64,000 bases of DNA from Catenulispora sp. MAP5-51 (GTDB taxonomy: Bacteria; Actinomycetota; Actinomycetes; Streptomycetales; Catenulisporaceae), in contig NZ_JBGCCH010000001.1 of NCBI RefSeq assembly GCF_041261205.1, positions 620,001 to 684,000 on the forward strand, written 5' to 3'. The stretch's first letter is position 1, and every line of letters begins with the position of its first letter. The position numbers and the translations under genes are program-made. Positions 8,186 through 17,276 of the stretch are shown here, in pieces. A model generated the notes under the pieces. The model saw only the letters and a list, made by a program, of their open reading frames with translations, did no database searches and was not told the DNA's origin.

Positions 8186-9880
8186 TCAGCCCGCGACGAT
8201 GTCCGGATACACCGGCTCCCACATGGCGTCCCGCACCCGCGCCTCGATGTCGTCGCCGACCTCGATCCCGGCCACACCGCCCTCGGCGGCGGCCCGCGCC
8301 ACCGCGACGGCGACCGCGACGGAGGTCTCGCGCAGCCGCGGCACCGGCGGCAGGATCGGCGCGCCGGGCGTGTCGGTGTCCACGCGCCCGGCCACGGCGG
8401 CGGCCGCGGCGGCGAGCATGGCGTCGGTGACCCGGCCGGCGCGCGCGACGATGGCGCCCAGGCCCAGGCCCGGGAAGACCAGCGCGTTGTTCGCCTGCGC
8501 GATCTGGTAGGTGGTCCCGTCGTACTCGACCGGGTCGAAGGGGCTGCCGGTGGCGATCAGCGCCCGGCCGCCGGTCCAGGCCAGCAGGTCGGCCGGAGCG
8601 GCTTCGGCCAGGTCGGTCGGGTTGGACATCGGCAGGATGAGGGGCCGGTCGGTGTGCTCGGCCATGGCGCGCACGACCTGCTCGGTGAAGGCCCCGCCGC
8701 GCCCGGAGGTGCCGATCAGGATGGTCGGGTGGACCCGCTCCACGACCTCGGCCAGGCTCACCCCGCCCCGGTCGGCGTCGTGGGCCCAGTCGGCGCTCTC
8801 GGCGGCGGGCCGGGCATAGCGGGTCTGGAAGTCCCGCAGGGAGTCCTGGTCGTCGGTCAGCAGGCCGTAGCGGTCCACGCACCAGATGCGCGCCGTCGCG
8901 TCCTGCTGCGACAGGCCGTCCGAGCACAGGGCATCGCGCAGGTCGTCGGCGATGCCGATGCCGGCACTGCCCGCGCCGAAGACCACGATGCGGTGCTCGC
9001 GCAGCGGCCGGCCGCCGGCCTTCACCCCGGCCAGGACCGCCGCCAGGGTCACCGCCCCGGTGCCCTGGATGTCGTCGTTGAAGGTGAAGACCTTGTCGCG
9101 GTAGCGGTCCAGGATGCGGTGGGCGTTCGCCGTGCCGAAGTCCTCCCAGTGCAGCAGCGCGTGCGGGAAGAGCCGGCCGGCGGTCTGGACGTAGGCGTCG
9201 ATGAAGGCGTCGTAGGTCTCGGTGTCCACGCGCGGGTGCCGGTTGCCCAGGTAGCCGGGATCGTCCAGCAGCGTCTGGCGGTTGGTGCCGACGTCGAGCA
9301 TGACCGGCAGCACGCGCGCCGGGTCGATGCCGGCGGCCGCGGTGTAGACGACCAGCTTGCCGACCGCGATGTCGACGCCGCCCACGCCCCAGTCGCCGAT
9401 GCCCAGGATCGCCTCCCCGTCGGTGGCCACGATCAGGTCCACGTCCTCGGGGCCCAGGCCCGCGGCGGACAGCGAGCGCTCGATGTCCTGCGGGGCGTTC
9501 ACGTTCAGATAGACGCCGTGCGGCCGCCGGTACTCGGCGTTGTAGTGCTCGATCGCGGTGCCCACGGTCGGGGTGTAGACGATCGGCAGGATCTCGGCCA
9601 GATGATCGGTGACCAGGCGGTAGAACAGGACTTCGTTGCGGTCGCGCAGGCTGCTCAGGGAGACGTACTTCTCCAGATTCGTCGGCGAAGACCGGAACTG
9701 CTCATAGACGCGCGCGGCCTGCTGGTCCTGGGTGACGACCGCCTGCGGCAGCAGCCCAATCAGGCCCAGGACCTGGCGCTCGGCGAGGGTGAAGGCGGTG
9801 CCGCGGTTCAGGCGCGCGTCGGTCAGGACGGCGCGGCCGCGGGCCGTGGTGCGGACAGTCGGGCCGGTCGGGTTCGTCAC
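8186..9880 (-). CDS. NAD-dependent malic enzyme
   Basis: 564 residues from the GTG at 9880 (VTNPTGPTVRTTARGRAVL), the length expected of the large NAD malic enzyme class (oxaloacetate-decarboxylating, EC 1.1.1.38). Landmarks: LPQAVVTQDQQAARVYEQF, the tyrosine region PIVYTPTVGTAIEHY, the metal site LHWEDFGTANAHRILDRYR, FNDDIQGTGAV, the NAD site VVFGAGSAGIGIAD, and LIGTSGRGGAFTEQVV with PMSNPTDLAEA. It converts malate to pyruvate and CO2 in the cytoplasm. The gene is divergent from the aldehyde dehydrogenase at 9983, and the 102-base gap should hold both promoters. Co-occurrence suggests linking C4-acid and GABA/succinate flux, but that is inference. Confidence 0.95.
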   Translation of the reverse strand: MTNPTGPTVRTTARGRAVLTDARLNRGTAFTLAERQVLGLIGLLPQAVVTQDQQAARVYEQFRSSPTNLEKYVSLSSLRDRNEVLFYRLVTDHLAEILPIVYTPTVGTAIEHYNAEYRRPHGVYLNVNAPQDIERSLSAAGLGPEDVDLIVATDGEAILGIGDWGVGGVDIAVGKLVVYTAAAGIDPARVLPVMLDVGTNRQTLLDDPGYLGNRHPRVDTETYDAFIDAYVQTAGRLFPHALLHWEDFGTANAHRILDRYRDKVFTFNDDIQGTGAVTLAAVLAGVKAGGRPLREHRIVVFGAGSAGIGIADDLRDALCSDGLSQQDATARIWCVDRYGLLTDDQDSLRDFQTRYARPAAESADWAHDADRGGVSLAEVVERVHPTILIGTSGRGGAFTEQVVRAMAEHTDRPLILPMSNPTDLAEAAPADLLAWTGGRALIATGSPFDPVEYDGTTYQIAQANNALVFPGLGLGAIVARAGRVTDAMLAAAAAAVAGRVDTDTPGAPILPPVPRLRETSVAVAVAVARAAAEGGVAGIEVGDDIEARVRDAMWEPVYPDIVAG

Positions 9881-9982
9881 CGTCCCAGGATCGGCCCGGC
9901 GCCGTGCGCAGTGCAACGTCCTGAGACGCCGTTCGGGCCCACGGGGGTTGTGGGACGCGGGCAAGCGTGGTCGGCTGGCAGG

Positions 9983-11476
9983 GTGACTGCGAGGATCTCC
10001 CCGGACCAGGAACGCCGGCTTCTGGACTCCGTGCCCACCGGACTGCTCATCGACGGCCAATGGCGCCCCGCCTCCGACGGCGGCACCCTCGACGTCCACG
10101 ACCCCTCCACCGGCGAGCTGCTGCTGACGATCGCCAGCGCGTCGGCCGACGACGGACAGGCCGCGCTCGGCGCGGCGCACGCCGCCCAGGCCTCCTGGGC
10201 GCGGTCGGCGCCGCGCGAGCGGGCGGAGATCCTGCGCAAGGCGTTCGAACTGGTCACGGCGCGAACCGAGGACTTCGCGCTGCTGATGACCCTGGAGATG
10301 GGCAAGCCCCTGACCGACTCCCGCGCCGAGGTCGCCTACGGCGCGGAGTTCCTGCGCTGGTTCTCGGAGCAGACCAACCGCGTGGCCGGCCGCTACCAGA
10401 CGGCACCGGACGGCAAGTCGCGCCTGCTGGTCGCCAAGCGGCCGGTCGGTCCCAGCCTGCTGATCACCCCGTGGAACTTCCCCCTGGCCATGGGCACCCG
10501 CAAGATCGGCCCCGCACTGGCCGCGGGCTGCACGATCGTGTTCAAGCCCGCCGCCCTCACGCCCCTGACATCGCTGCTGCTGGCCCAGACCCTGATCGAG
10601 GCCGGCGTCCCCGACGGCGTGATCAACGTGATCCCGACCCGCCACGCCGGCGCCGTCACCGGCCCCCTGATCCGCGACCCCCGCCTGCGCAAGCTCTCCT
10701 TCACCGGCTCCACCGAAGTCGGACGCCGCCTCATCGCGGACTCCGCCGAGCAGGTCCTGCGCGTGTCGATGGAACTCGGCGGCAACGCCCCGCTGATCGT
10801 CTTCGCCGACGCCGACCTGGACCGCGCCGTCGACGGCGCCATGCTCGCCAAGCTCCGCAACGGCGGCGAGGCCTGCACGGCGGCCAACCGCATCCTGGTC
10901 GAAAGCCCCGTCGCCGAAGCCTTCGCCGACCGACTCACCAGCCGCTTCCGCGAACACACCCTCGGCCGCGGCACCCTGCCGGACGTCAAGATCGGCCCCC
11001 TGGTCGACGAGGAGACCCGCACCAAGGTCGAACGCCTGGTCGAGGCGGCAGTGGACAGCGGCGCCAAGATCCGCACCGGCGGCCGCAAGGTCCCCGGCGC
11101 GGGGTACTTCTACGAGCCGACTGTCCTGACCGACATCCCCGCCGACGCCGAGATCCTGCGCGAGGAGATCTTCGGCCCGGTCGCCCCCATCATCACCTTC
11201 GACACCGAGGACGAGGCCGTCGAGCTGGCGAACGCGACGGAGTACGGCCTGGTCGCCTACGCCTTCACGAAGGACCTGAACCGAGGCCTGCGCCTGGTGG
11301 AACGCCTCGACGCCGGCATGATCGGACTGAACACGGGCATCGTGTCGAACCCGGCGGCACCCTTCGGCGGCGTGAAGCAGTCGGGGATCGGACGCGAGGG
11401 CGGGCTGGAGGGGATCGAGGAGTATTTGGAGACGCGGTACGTGGGGATCGCGGATCCGTTCGCCGACGGGGCTTAG
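9983..11476 (+). CDS. gabD: Succinate-semialdehyde dehydrogenase (NAD(P)+)
   Basis: 497 residues from the GTG at 9983. Aldehyde dehydrogenase landmarks: TPWNFPLAMGTRKIGPALAA, the cofactor loop SFTGSTEVGRRL, the general-base glutamate in MELGGNAPLIVF, the catalytic cysteine in NGGEACTAANRI and EEIFGPVAPI. Residues such as LEMGKPLTDSRAEVAYGAEF and PFGGVKQSGIGREGGLEGIEEYLE are typical of GabD-type enzymes oxidising succinate semialdehyde to succinate. It is divergent from NAD malic enzyme and is followed by a strong stem-loop before the convergent CGNR gene. Confidence 0.9.
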   Translation: MTARISPDQERRLLDSVPTGLLIDGQWRPASDGGTLDVHDPSTGELLLTIASASADDGQAALGAAHAAQASWARSAPRERAEILRKAFELVTARTEDFALLMTLEMGKPLTDSRAEVAYGAEFLRWFSEQTNRVAGRYQTAPDGKSRLLVAKRPVGPSLLITPWNFPLAMGTRKIGPALAAGCTIVFKPAALTPLTSLLLAQTLIEAGVPDGVINVIPTRHAGAVTGPLIRDPRLRKLSFTGSTEVGRRLIADSAEQVLRVSMELGGNAPLIVFADADLDRAVDGAMLAKLRNGGEACTAANRILVESPVAEAFADRLTSRFREHTLGRGTLPDVKIGPLVDEETRTKVERLVEAAVDSGAKIRTGGRKVPGAGYFYEPTVLTDIPADAEILREEIFGPVAPIITFDTEDEAVELANATEYGLVAYAFTKDLNRGLRLVERLDAGMIGLNTGIVSNPAAPFGGVKQSGIGREGGLEGIEEYLETRYVGIADPFADGA

Positions 11477-11490
11477 GGCCCCGACCCCGC

Positions 11491-11518
11491 GGCGGGGGTC
11501 TGCTCCGGGTCCCCCGCC
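11491..11518. terminator. Bidirectional terminator candidate between gabD and the CGNR gene
   Basis: GGCGGGGG (11491-11498) and CCCCCGCC (11511-11518) form a perfect 8-bp stem with a 12-base loop, immediately after the gabD stop (11476) and just before the stop of the convergent gene (11522). A U-tract is lacking, as is common in high-GC actinobacteria. Confidence 0.6.
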
Positions 11519-11521
11519 GCC

Positions 11522-12076
11522 CTAGACGTCCCCCCGCCGACGCGCCCGATAAGCCGCCACATTCGCCCGCGTGGCACACCGGTCCGAGCAGTACCGCCGC
11601 GAACTGTTCGTCGTCGTGTCCACGAACACCGCCCGGCACGGCAGCGCGTCGCACAGCCCCAGCCGCTCCGGCCCGCGCTCGGCGATCGTGTACGCCAGCC
11701 CGAACGCCGCGCCGGTCACGTAGGAGCGCGCCGGGCCGTGCGGCTCCGCGGTCTCCTCGGTGAGGTGCAGGTGCCAGTCGCCTTCGGTGTGGTCGCTGAT
11801 GGCGGCCGAGACGGGGAAGTCGGACAGCAGCTTGTTCAGGGCGTCGGTGGCGCGCTCGGGGCTGCCGGTGGCCGCGAGTTCGAACACGCGCCGCAGCCGG
11901 GGCCGGGCCTCGCGCAGTTCCTCCAGGCCCGCCTCGGCCACGGTGGAGGACACGTGCCAGCCCTGCGGGAGCAGGCGGCAGACGTCGTCGCCGCACTGGA
12001 GGCGGTCGTGGCCGGTCCCGTGGTCGTCCGTGTTCACCAGGGCCACGGCCCGGTCGGCGTAGGTGAGGAGCTTCAT
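11522..12076 (-). CDS. CGNR-type zinc-finger regulator (ABATE domain)
   Basis: 184 residues. The N-terminal two thirds matches the ABATE region of this actinobacterial family (VALVNTDDH near residues 11-19, a helical LEELREARPRLRRVFE, and WHLHLTEETAEP). The C-terminus is a treble-clef zinc finger: LGLCDALPCRAVFVDTT, then SRRYCSDRCATRANVAAYRARRR, giving four cysteines as C-x4-C and C-x3-C, with CATR where the name-giving CGNR usually stands. Such proteins are putative stress or antibiotic-linked transcription regulators. GGGGGACAGCGGC precedes the ATG. The downstream HesB-like gene is on the same strand, 22 bases upstream. Confidence 0.85.
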   Translation of the reverse strand: MKLLTYADRAVALVNTDDHGTGHDRLQCGDDVCRLLPQGWHVSSTVAEAGLEELREARPRLRRVFELAATGSPERATDALNKLLSDFPVSAAISDHTEGDWHLHLTEETAEPHGPARSYVTGAAFGLAYTIAERGPERLGLCDALPCRAVFVDTTTNSSRRYCSDRCATRANVAAYRARRRGDV

Positions 12077-12098
12077 GCCGCTGTCCCCCGGGCCCCCC

Positions 12099-12398
12099 TT
12101 AGATCCCCGGCCCCACGACGAACTTCACACTCCCGTCCACATCCACCGTCGCGTCCAGCTCCCGCCCGTCCAGCACCGTGGCGGCCGTGCTCTCCAAGAA
12201 GATCCGCGCCGGCCCGGACTCCACGACCTGGTCCCCGGCGTCGGGCCCGGTGGCCAGCACCGCCGAGAACTGGTCCTGGTTGCCGTTCAGGCTCGGGTCG
12301 GCCGCGACGATGCGCAGCCCGGCGGTCTCCGATGGCAGCTCGGAGTTCGATGTCAGGACCTGAATGGCCGCCGCGGCCCGATCGGTGAGAGACAACAC
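12099..12398 (-). CDS. HesB/IscA-like protein lacking the cluster-binding cysteines
   Basis: 99 residues from a GTG preceded by GGAGG. The layout LSLTDRAAAAIQVLTS, then GLRIVAADPS, GDQVVESGPARIFLESTAA and LDGRELDATVDVDGSVKFVV is the IscA/HesB beta-fold as seen in a group of actinobacterial proteins annotated as iron-sulfur assembly proteins. However, there is no cysteine at all, whereas true A-type carriers need three (C, then C-x-C near the C-terminus). It therefore cannot bind a cluster in the usual way and probably has another role. Confidence 0.75.
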   Translation of the reverse strand: MLSLTDRAAAAIQVLTSNSELPSETAGLRIVAADPSLNGNQDQFSAVLATGPDAGDQVVESGPARIFLESTAATVLDGRELDATVDVDGSVKFVVGPGI

Positions 12399-12420
12399 GA
12401 CATCCTCCAGGTGCTGGACG

Positions 12421-12449
12421 GGAAACGCTCCATGGATCCATGGGTTTCC
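12421..12449. promoter_or_regulatory. Palindrome in the gap before the HesB-like gene
   Basis: CCATGGATCCATGG at 12430-12443 is a perfect 14-base palindrome, nested inside GGAAAC (12421-12426) and GTTTCC (12444-12449). It lies 23-51 bases upstream of the HesB-like start. It could be an operator or a stem-loop terminating the upstream oxidoreductase gene; the lack of a run of T favours an operator. Confidence 0.4.
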
Positions 12450-12537
12450 CCTTGGTTACCCGATCACAGGCAGCCAAACGTCCGCGCGAGGAGTTACGTG
12501 CGTGGCATTCAATACCCGTGTGGCAGTCAGGGAACCA

Positions 12538-14079
12538 TCACTCCGCAGCCGCCATCGCCAGATAGGCCCGCGCCGGCGCCAAAGGCTCGGCCGCCGGCCC
12601 CTGCAACAACGCCCCGTCTGTGGCGAACCGCGAACCGTGGCACGGGCACTCCCACGTCTTCTCCGCATCGTTGAACCCCACAGTGCATCCCGAATGCGGA
12701 CACAGCGCCGACACCATGTGCAGCAACCCGCTGTCGTCCCGGAACGCGGCACAATGCTCGCCGCCGACGTCCACCACCGCACCGTCACCCGGCCGGATCG
12801 CGTCGAGCGCGTCCCGCTCGTCCGGCTCGATGCGGTGCCGCACCACCGAGCGCGCCGGACCGCTCCAGGCCCCTTCCGGCCGCGGCCTCCGGTCCAGCCG
12901 CTCCGGGGCGAAGGCGGCCGTCCACGGCGCGGGCCGCGTGCCCCGGATCCCGGCGGTGATCAGCCGCCCGGCCAGCACCGCGGCCGTCGCGTCCCATCCC
13001 GCCGAGCCGGTCGCGATCCACAGGCACTGCCGCCCCGGGGTCGCCGAGGCGCGCCCGATCAGCGGCAGGTGGTCGTCTGTCTCGTAGTCCTGGGCCGACC
13101 AGCGGTACTCGGCCTCGCCGAGCCCGACGTTCGCCGCGGCCCACGCCGCCAGCCGCGCGAAGCGCTCCCGGACACCGCCGGAGCCGGCCTCGTACCGCTC
13201 CCCGGACACCATCACCAGCCGCCGCTCACCGTCCAACGGCGCGCTGCGGACCGACATCCCGGACTCCCCCACCGCCGCGTACATCCCCTGCGGCGCCCGC
13301 TCGGCCGGCACCGCCCCGGCCAGCAGCAGCTCGCGCCGGGGCCGCAGCGCGCGCCGCACCGCGTCGGAGGCGGTGATCGGGTACCCGGTGGCGACGACGA
13401 CGTGCTCGGCGGCGACCGAGGCGCCGCTGTCGGTCATGACGACGCAGGGATCGCCCACGTCCACGGTCACGACCCGGCTGTGTTCGTACACCGCCGAGCC
13501 GAGCCGCAGGAGGTCCTGGGCGATGGCCGTGAGCAGCTGGTACGGGTGGAACTGGATCTGCTCGTCGACATACAGCGCGCCGGCCGCCGCGAACGGCGGG
13601 CGCGCGCCGGTTCCGACGCCGGTCCCGTACACGGCCGGCACCCCGGCGCCGTGTGCGGCGGCCAGTTCCTCGTGCAACGTGGGCAGGCTGTGTTCGTCGG
13701 CGGCGTACAGGTACGCGGTGCGCCGTTCCAGTCCGCAGTCGACGCCGAGCAGCTCGGCCGCCTGGGCGATGCGTTCCACCGCCTGCGTCTGGGCCTCGGC
13801 GTAGGAGCGCGCGGCTTCGGCGCCGGCGACGTCGGTGATCCGGCTGTGGGCCAGCGCCTGGAGCACCGAGCCACGGCCGGCGCCGCCGCCCTTGGCCGCC
13901 TCGGCGACCCGGCCGGCTTCCAGCAGGGCCACGCGGCGGCCGGTCCGCGCCAGCTCCCACGCCGTCCACAACCCGGCGGCCCCGCCGCCGATGACCGCCA
14001 CGTCGGCGCGGCCCCGGCCGTCCAGGTTCGGGTAGCCGGTCGTGCCGCCGCTCATCGTCCAGTAAGCCTCGTCGGTCAT
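12538..14079 (-). CDS. FAD-dependent oxidoreductase with C-terminal Rieske domain
   Basis: 513 residues. Residues 1-370 are a DAO/glycine-oxidase-like FAD domain: the dinucleotide motif ADVAVIGGGAAGLWTAWELA near residue 26, GAGRGSVLQALAH, and the C-terminal FAD end DDHLPLIGRA with WIATGSAGWDAT. Residues about 420-513 are a Rieske [2Fe-2S] domain with both cluster motifs intact, CPHSGC and CPCHGS. This architecture is known in Actinobacteria and cyanobacteria as a soluble flavo-Rieske oxidoreductase; the electron donor or substrate is not defined. It is monocistronic or leads into the HesB-like gene, and the co-location of an Fe-S protein with an IscA-fold gene is suggestive. Confidence 0.9.
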   Translation of the reverse strand: MTDEAYWTMSGGTTGYPNLDGRGRADVAVIGGGAAGLWTAWELARTGRRVALLEAGRVAEAAKGGGAGRGSVLQALAHSRITDVAGAEAARSYAEAQTQAVERIAQAAELLGVDCGLERRTAYLYAADEHSLPTLHEELAAAHGAGVPAVYGTGVGTGARPPFAAAGALYVDEQIQFHPYQLLTAIAQDLLRLGSAVYEHSRVVTVDVGDPCVVMTDSGASVAAEHVVVATGYPITASDAVRRALRPRRELLLAGAVPAERAPQGMYAAVGESGMSVRSAPLDGERRLVMVSGERYEAGSGGVRERFARLAAWAAANVGLGEAEYRWSAQDYETDDHLPLIGRASATPGRQCLWIATGSAGWDATAAVLAGRLITAGIRGTRPAPWTAAFAPERLDRRPRPEGAWSGPARSVVRHRIEPDERDALDAIRPGDGAVVDVGGEHCAAFRDDSGLLHMVSALCPHSGCTVGFNDAEKTWECPCHGSRFATDGALLQGPAAEPLAPARAYLAMAAAE

Positions 14080-14183
14080 TGACGCCGGGTAACCGGCGTG
14101 AAGAGCTTGAAACGCCCTTCACCCACATAGCGCCAACCCTCCGCCAAGCGTCCACCAACCGTCCGGCGGAGGGCCGGGGACGC

Positions 14184-14342
14184 TCAGCGGCGCCGCAGAG
14201 CGTCCACGCTCACGACCATGAGCAGGAGCGTGATGATGACCAGCATGGCGTTGCCGGCCTGGATGGCCCCCACCATGAGCAGTCCACCGGCGATGAAAAC
14301 CATTACCATGAGGCCCGAGGGTCGTCCTCTTGACGCTGCCAC
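14184..14342 (-). CDS. Small two-helix membrane protein (52 aa)
   Basis: A 53-codon frame from GTG 14342 to TGA 14184. It is preceded by a near-ideal ribosome site, GGAAGGAGG five bases before the GTG, which is the main argument for it being real. The product begins VAASRGRPSGLMVMVF, has a hydrophobic segment (MVFIAGGLLMVGAIQAG), a second one (AMLVIITLLLMVVSV), and ends ALRRR. It probably forms a helical hairpin in the membrane. The function is unknown. It lies between the Rieske protein and the eCIS ATPase; it could be transcribed independently. Confidence 0.65.
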   Translation of the reverse strand: MAASRGRPSGLMVMVFIAGGLLMVGAIQAGNAMLVIITLLLMVVSVDALRRR

Positions 14343-14471
14343 GGCGGCCTCCTTCCGGTCGAGACCGACAGGTGCACATCCTGTCGAGTACGACCCTAAC
14401 CGCGGAGCGTTCGAAGCACTGTTCGTCTGTTGCCAAGCCCGGATCCGGCTGAGGTAAGGCTGTCCTCAATC

Positions 14472-16514
14472 TCAGAACTCGAGCCCCACCAGGTCCTCCT
14501 CCGAGAGCCGCCCCATCTTCCGGTACTCCCGCCGCGCGCCGGCGAGCAGGTCCTCGGCGCCCACCGGCCGGCCCCCGGCCGCGGCCAGGTAGGCCGCGGT
14601 GGTGGCGGCGGCCCGGATGGCGCCGCCGGCCAGCTCGAAGCGGTCGGCGACCGGGTCCAGGGCCGTGCCGTCGGCGACGTCGGGGTCCACCGGGACGGGC
14701 CCGGCCAGGCAGCGCCGCCACAGGGCCTTGCGCAGCGCGGCATCCGGGAAGGGGAAGTCGACGATCAGGTCGAAGCGTCGGGTGAAGGCGTCGTCGATGT
14801 TGGCCCGCAGGTTGGTGGTCAGCAGGGCGACGCCGTTGAAGGATTCCAGGCGCTGCAACAGATACGCGCTCTCCATGTTGGCGTAGCGGTCGTGCGCGTC
14901 CTTGGTCTCCGAGCGTTTGCCGAACACCGCGTCGGCCTCGTCGAACAGGATGACCGCGTCCACCCGGTCGGCCTCGGCGAACAGCCGCTCCAGGTTCTTC
15001 TCGGTCTCCCCGACGTACTTGTCCACCAGGGCACTGAGTTCGACCACGTACAAGTCCAGGCCCAGCTCGCCGGCGACCACCTCGGCCGCGAGCGTCTTGC
15101 CGGTCCCGGACTCCCCCGCGAACAGCGCCGCGACCCCGCGGCCCCGGCCGCCGCCCGGGCGCAGGCCCCAGGCGCCCAGGACCCGGTCGCGGTTGCGGAC
15201 CCGGTCCACCAGCTCGCGCAGCCGCTCGCCCTCGGTCTCGGGCAGGACCAGGTCCGGCCAGCCGACGGCGGGCTCCACATGCCGCACCCCCGGGCCCATG
15301 CCGCGGGCGTTCTCCTGCCGGGCGGCGCGGCGGATGTGGCTCGCGTCCGGCTGCCGGCCTTCCAGCGCGGCCAGTGCCCGGGCCGTCCCGGCGGCGCGGG
15401 CGATCCCGGTGGCGGTCAGCCGGAACGGGGCGATCGTCGCCTCCAGGTCGGTGTCCGGAGCGATCGGGCCGAGCTCGGCACGCCAGCGCGCGCTCCACTC
15501 CGGCGAGCCGCCGGCCGGGGACTGCACGTCCACCACCAGCGGACGCACCGGCCAGCCGCCGGATTCCCGCCGCACCTCGCCGACCAGCAGGACCGGGATC
15601 CGGTCGGTGCACAGCGGTCCGGGGTCGGCCGGCTCGGGCAGGAACACCACCAGCCCGGCGCCGCGCAGCCGGGCCTCGCGGACCAGCGCGGGCACGATCT
15701 CCGCGGCGCGGGAAAGGATCTGCTCGGTCAGCGTGATCCGCAGCGCCGGACGGCCGGCCGCGGCGAACAGCGCCAGCGCGACCGCGTCGGCGCTGCCTTT
15801 GCGGTGCTCGCGCAGCTGGATCAGCGCCGGGCCGGCGCGCAGCAGCTCCACCAGGCCCGGGCGGCGTTCGAGCTCGGCGCGCGTGGCGGCATCCGGTTCG
15901 GCCGCGGTGAGGTCGTCAACAGTCTGAATCAGTCCGTGCAGGACGTCGTCAGGCGTGTCATCGCCCAGCAGATGGGCCACGACGCGATCCGGCACGCGCA
16001 ACGCCCGCGACAACAACGGACGCTCGGCGTCTTCCAGCTCCAGCAGTCCGCCCTCGATCAGCGGTGCCCCGCTGCCGAACCGGGCTCGCGCCGCCGGATC
16101 CCAGGCGGTGTAGCCGCACAGCTCCAGCGCCAGACCGACCGTGGCGCGCCGCCGGGTCACGTCGTCGTTCAGATAGCCGTAGCAGGACTCGAAGACCCGA
16201 TCCAGATCCGGAGCCAGGGCCAGGACCAATACCGCGACATCGAACTCCGACAGCGCGAAGATCTCGGCGAGTCCGGCCAGCCGCGGCCATCGCCCCGCTT
16301 CGACCGCGACGGCTGCCTGGCCGGAATCAGTACCCAGACTCCCGGCCTCCAGCAGCCAGCCGATGTGGTCCTCCGACAGCCGCAGGCCGCGGAACGGGTC
16401 CCCGGCGCCGGGATCGGTCGCGGACCGCTGGTCGATCAGGGCTCGTATCTGCTCGGCGAGCAGGTCCAGGCAGTTCCTGGCGGCGATCGCGTCGGGCGGC
16501 AGCGTGCCGCTCAT
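14472..16514 (-). CDS. eCIS AAA+ ATPase (Pvc15/Afp15-like)
   Basis: 680 residues from the ATG at 16514, overlapping the upstream DUF4255 gene by ATGA. The N-terminal 430 residues are the helical region found in eCIS ATPases (IFALSEFDVAVLVLALAPDLD; RRPGLVELLRAGPA). The AAA+ module follows, with Walker A GESGTGKT near residue 467, Walker B AVILFDEAD near 520, sensor 1 ALLTTNLR and the arginine finger region AFTRRFDLIVDFPFPD. In phage-tail-like particles this ATPase is needed for assembly or maturation rather than firing. As the last gene of the right-to-left series it closes the cluster. Confidence 0.93.
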   Translation of the reverse strand: MSGTLPPDAIAARNCLDLLAEQIRALIDQRSATDPGAGDPFRGLRLSEDHIGWLLEAGSLGTDSGQAAVAVEAGRWPRLAGLAEIFALSEFDVAVLVLALAPDLDRVFESCYGYLNDDVTRRRATVGLALELCGYTAWDPAARARFGSGAPLIEGGLLELEDAERPLLSRALRVPDRVVAHLLGDDTPDDVLHGLIQTVDDLTAAEPDAATRAELERRPGLVELLRAGPALIQLREHRKGSADAVALALFAAAGRPALRITLTEQILSRAAEIVPALVREARLRGAGLVVFLPEPADPGPLCTDRIPVLLVGEVRRESGGWPVRPLVVDVQSPAGGSPEWSARWRAELGPIAPDTDLEATIAPFRLTATGIARAAGTARALAALEGRQPDASHIRRAARQENARGMGPGVRHVEPAVGWPDLVLPETEGERLRELVDRVRNRDRVLGAWGLRPGGGRGRGVAALFAGESGTGKTLAAEVVAGELGLDLYVVELSALVDKYVGETEKNLERLFAEADRVDAVILFDEADAVFGKRSETKDAHDRYANMESAYLLQRLESFNGVALLTTNLRANIDDAFTRRFDLIVDFPFPDAALRKALWRRCLAGPVPVDPDVADGTALDPVADRFELAGGAIRAAATTAAYLAAAGGRPVGAEDLLAGARREYRKMGRLSEEDLVGLEF

Positions 16515-17137
16515 CGCTCGATCTTCCCGTAGCGGCGCAGCCGCAGCGGCGCCTCGGCCTCCGGCTCGTCCAGCCGGTGGCTGCGAAGCCCTGCGCCCTC
16601 GGTGACGGCCGGCCCGACCGGGAGCTCCGGTCCCACCGGGTACGGCGCGGTGATCACCAGGTCCAGGGAGGGCTTGAGGTCGCCGCCGAGGGCCGACCAG
16701 ATGTCGGCCAGGGAGCGGGTCTCGGTCGGCGGGACGGCCGCCGTCATCGGGATCTGCAGACCCAGGGCCGCCAGTTGGCCGGAGCCCTCGGGGATGGGCA
16801 GCGTGTCCTGCCCGAGCAGACATCCCAGGACCACGGCCAGCAGCCGGTGTTCGTCCTCAGCCCGCTTCGTCCAGGCGGTGACCAGATAGGACAGGCGGAA
16901 GTAGCGCGGGGGGTGGCGGCGGCGTACGACGATGCCGCGCTCGTCCCGGACCGAGAACACGCCGCGTTCACGGCGCGTGAGGTCCTCACGGATGTCGTAG
17001 AGGTAGGCGTCGACCGTGGGGCTGTTCCGGCGCGCGGCCCAGTCCCGGGTGGGCGCGTCGAAGGCGATCTCCACGCCCTTGTCGGGCAGGGAGGAACGCA
17101 GCAGGCTGCGCAGCGCCTCGTCGATTTCGGGGATCAA
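16511..17137 (-). CDS. eCIS DUF4255 / Pvc16_N protein (tail terminator or cap)
   Basis: The family always starts close to IPEIDEALRSLL, so I prefer the TTG at 17137 (LIPEIDEALRSLLRSSL), preceded by GGAAGAG; the frame stays open to a GTG at 17182. About 208 residues contain VEIAFDAPTRDWAARRNSPTV (position 20-40), VDAYLYDIREDLTRRERG and a beta-rich core ending DLVITAPYPVGPELPVGP. In eCIS and related particles this domain terminates the tube/sheath at the distal end. The start codon of the ATPase overlaps its stop (ATGA), so the two are translationally coupled. Confidence 0.85.
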   Translation of the reverse strand: MIPEIDEALRSLLRSSLPDKGVEIAFDAPTRDWAARRNSPTVDAYLYDIREDLTRRERGVFSVRDERGIVVRRRHPPRYFRLSYLVTAWTKRAEDEHRLLAVVLGCLLGQDTLPIPEGSGQLAALGLQIPMTAAVPPTETRSLADIWSALGGDLKPSLDLVITAPYPVGPELPVGPAVTEGAGLRSHRLDEPEAEAPLRLRRYGKIER

Positions 17138-17276
17138 GCTCGGTTCTCTTCCACTGTCGCTGGCGTACCTACACGTCGCCACCTCATCGTCGTGCCCTTA
17201 TCGCGGCCCCTGCCAGGTGCGCCGGTACGGCATGGCGGGCACGGCGCGATGTCCGCACGGGCAGCGCGGGCCGCCC

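Noticed and set aside
8186-10957. 923-codon extension of the malic enzyme frame
   Set aside because: Homology starts only at the GTG at 9880; upstream sequence is antisense to gabD.
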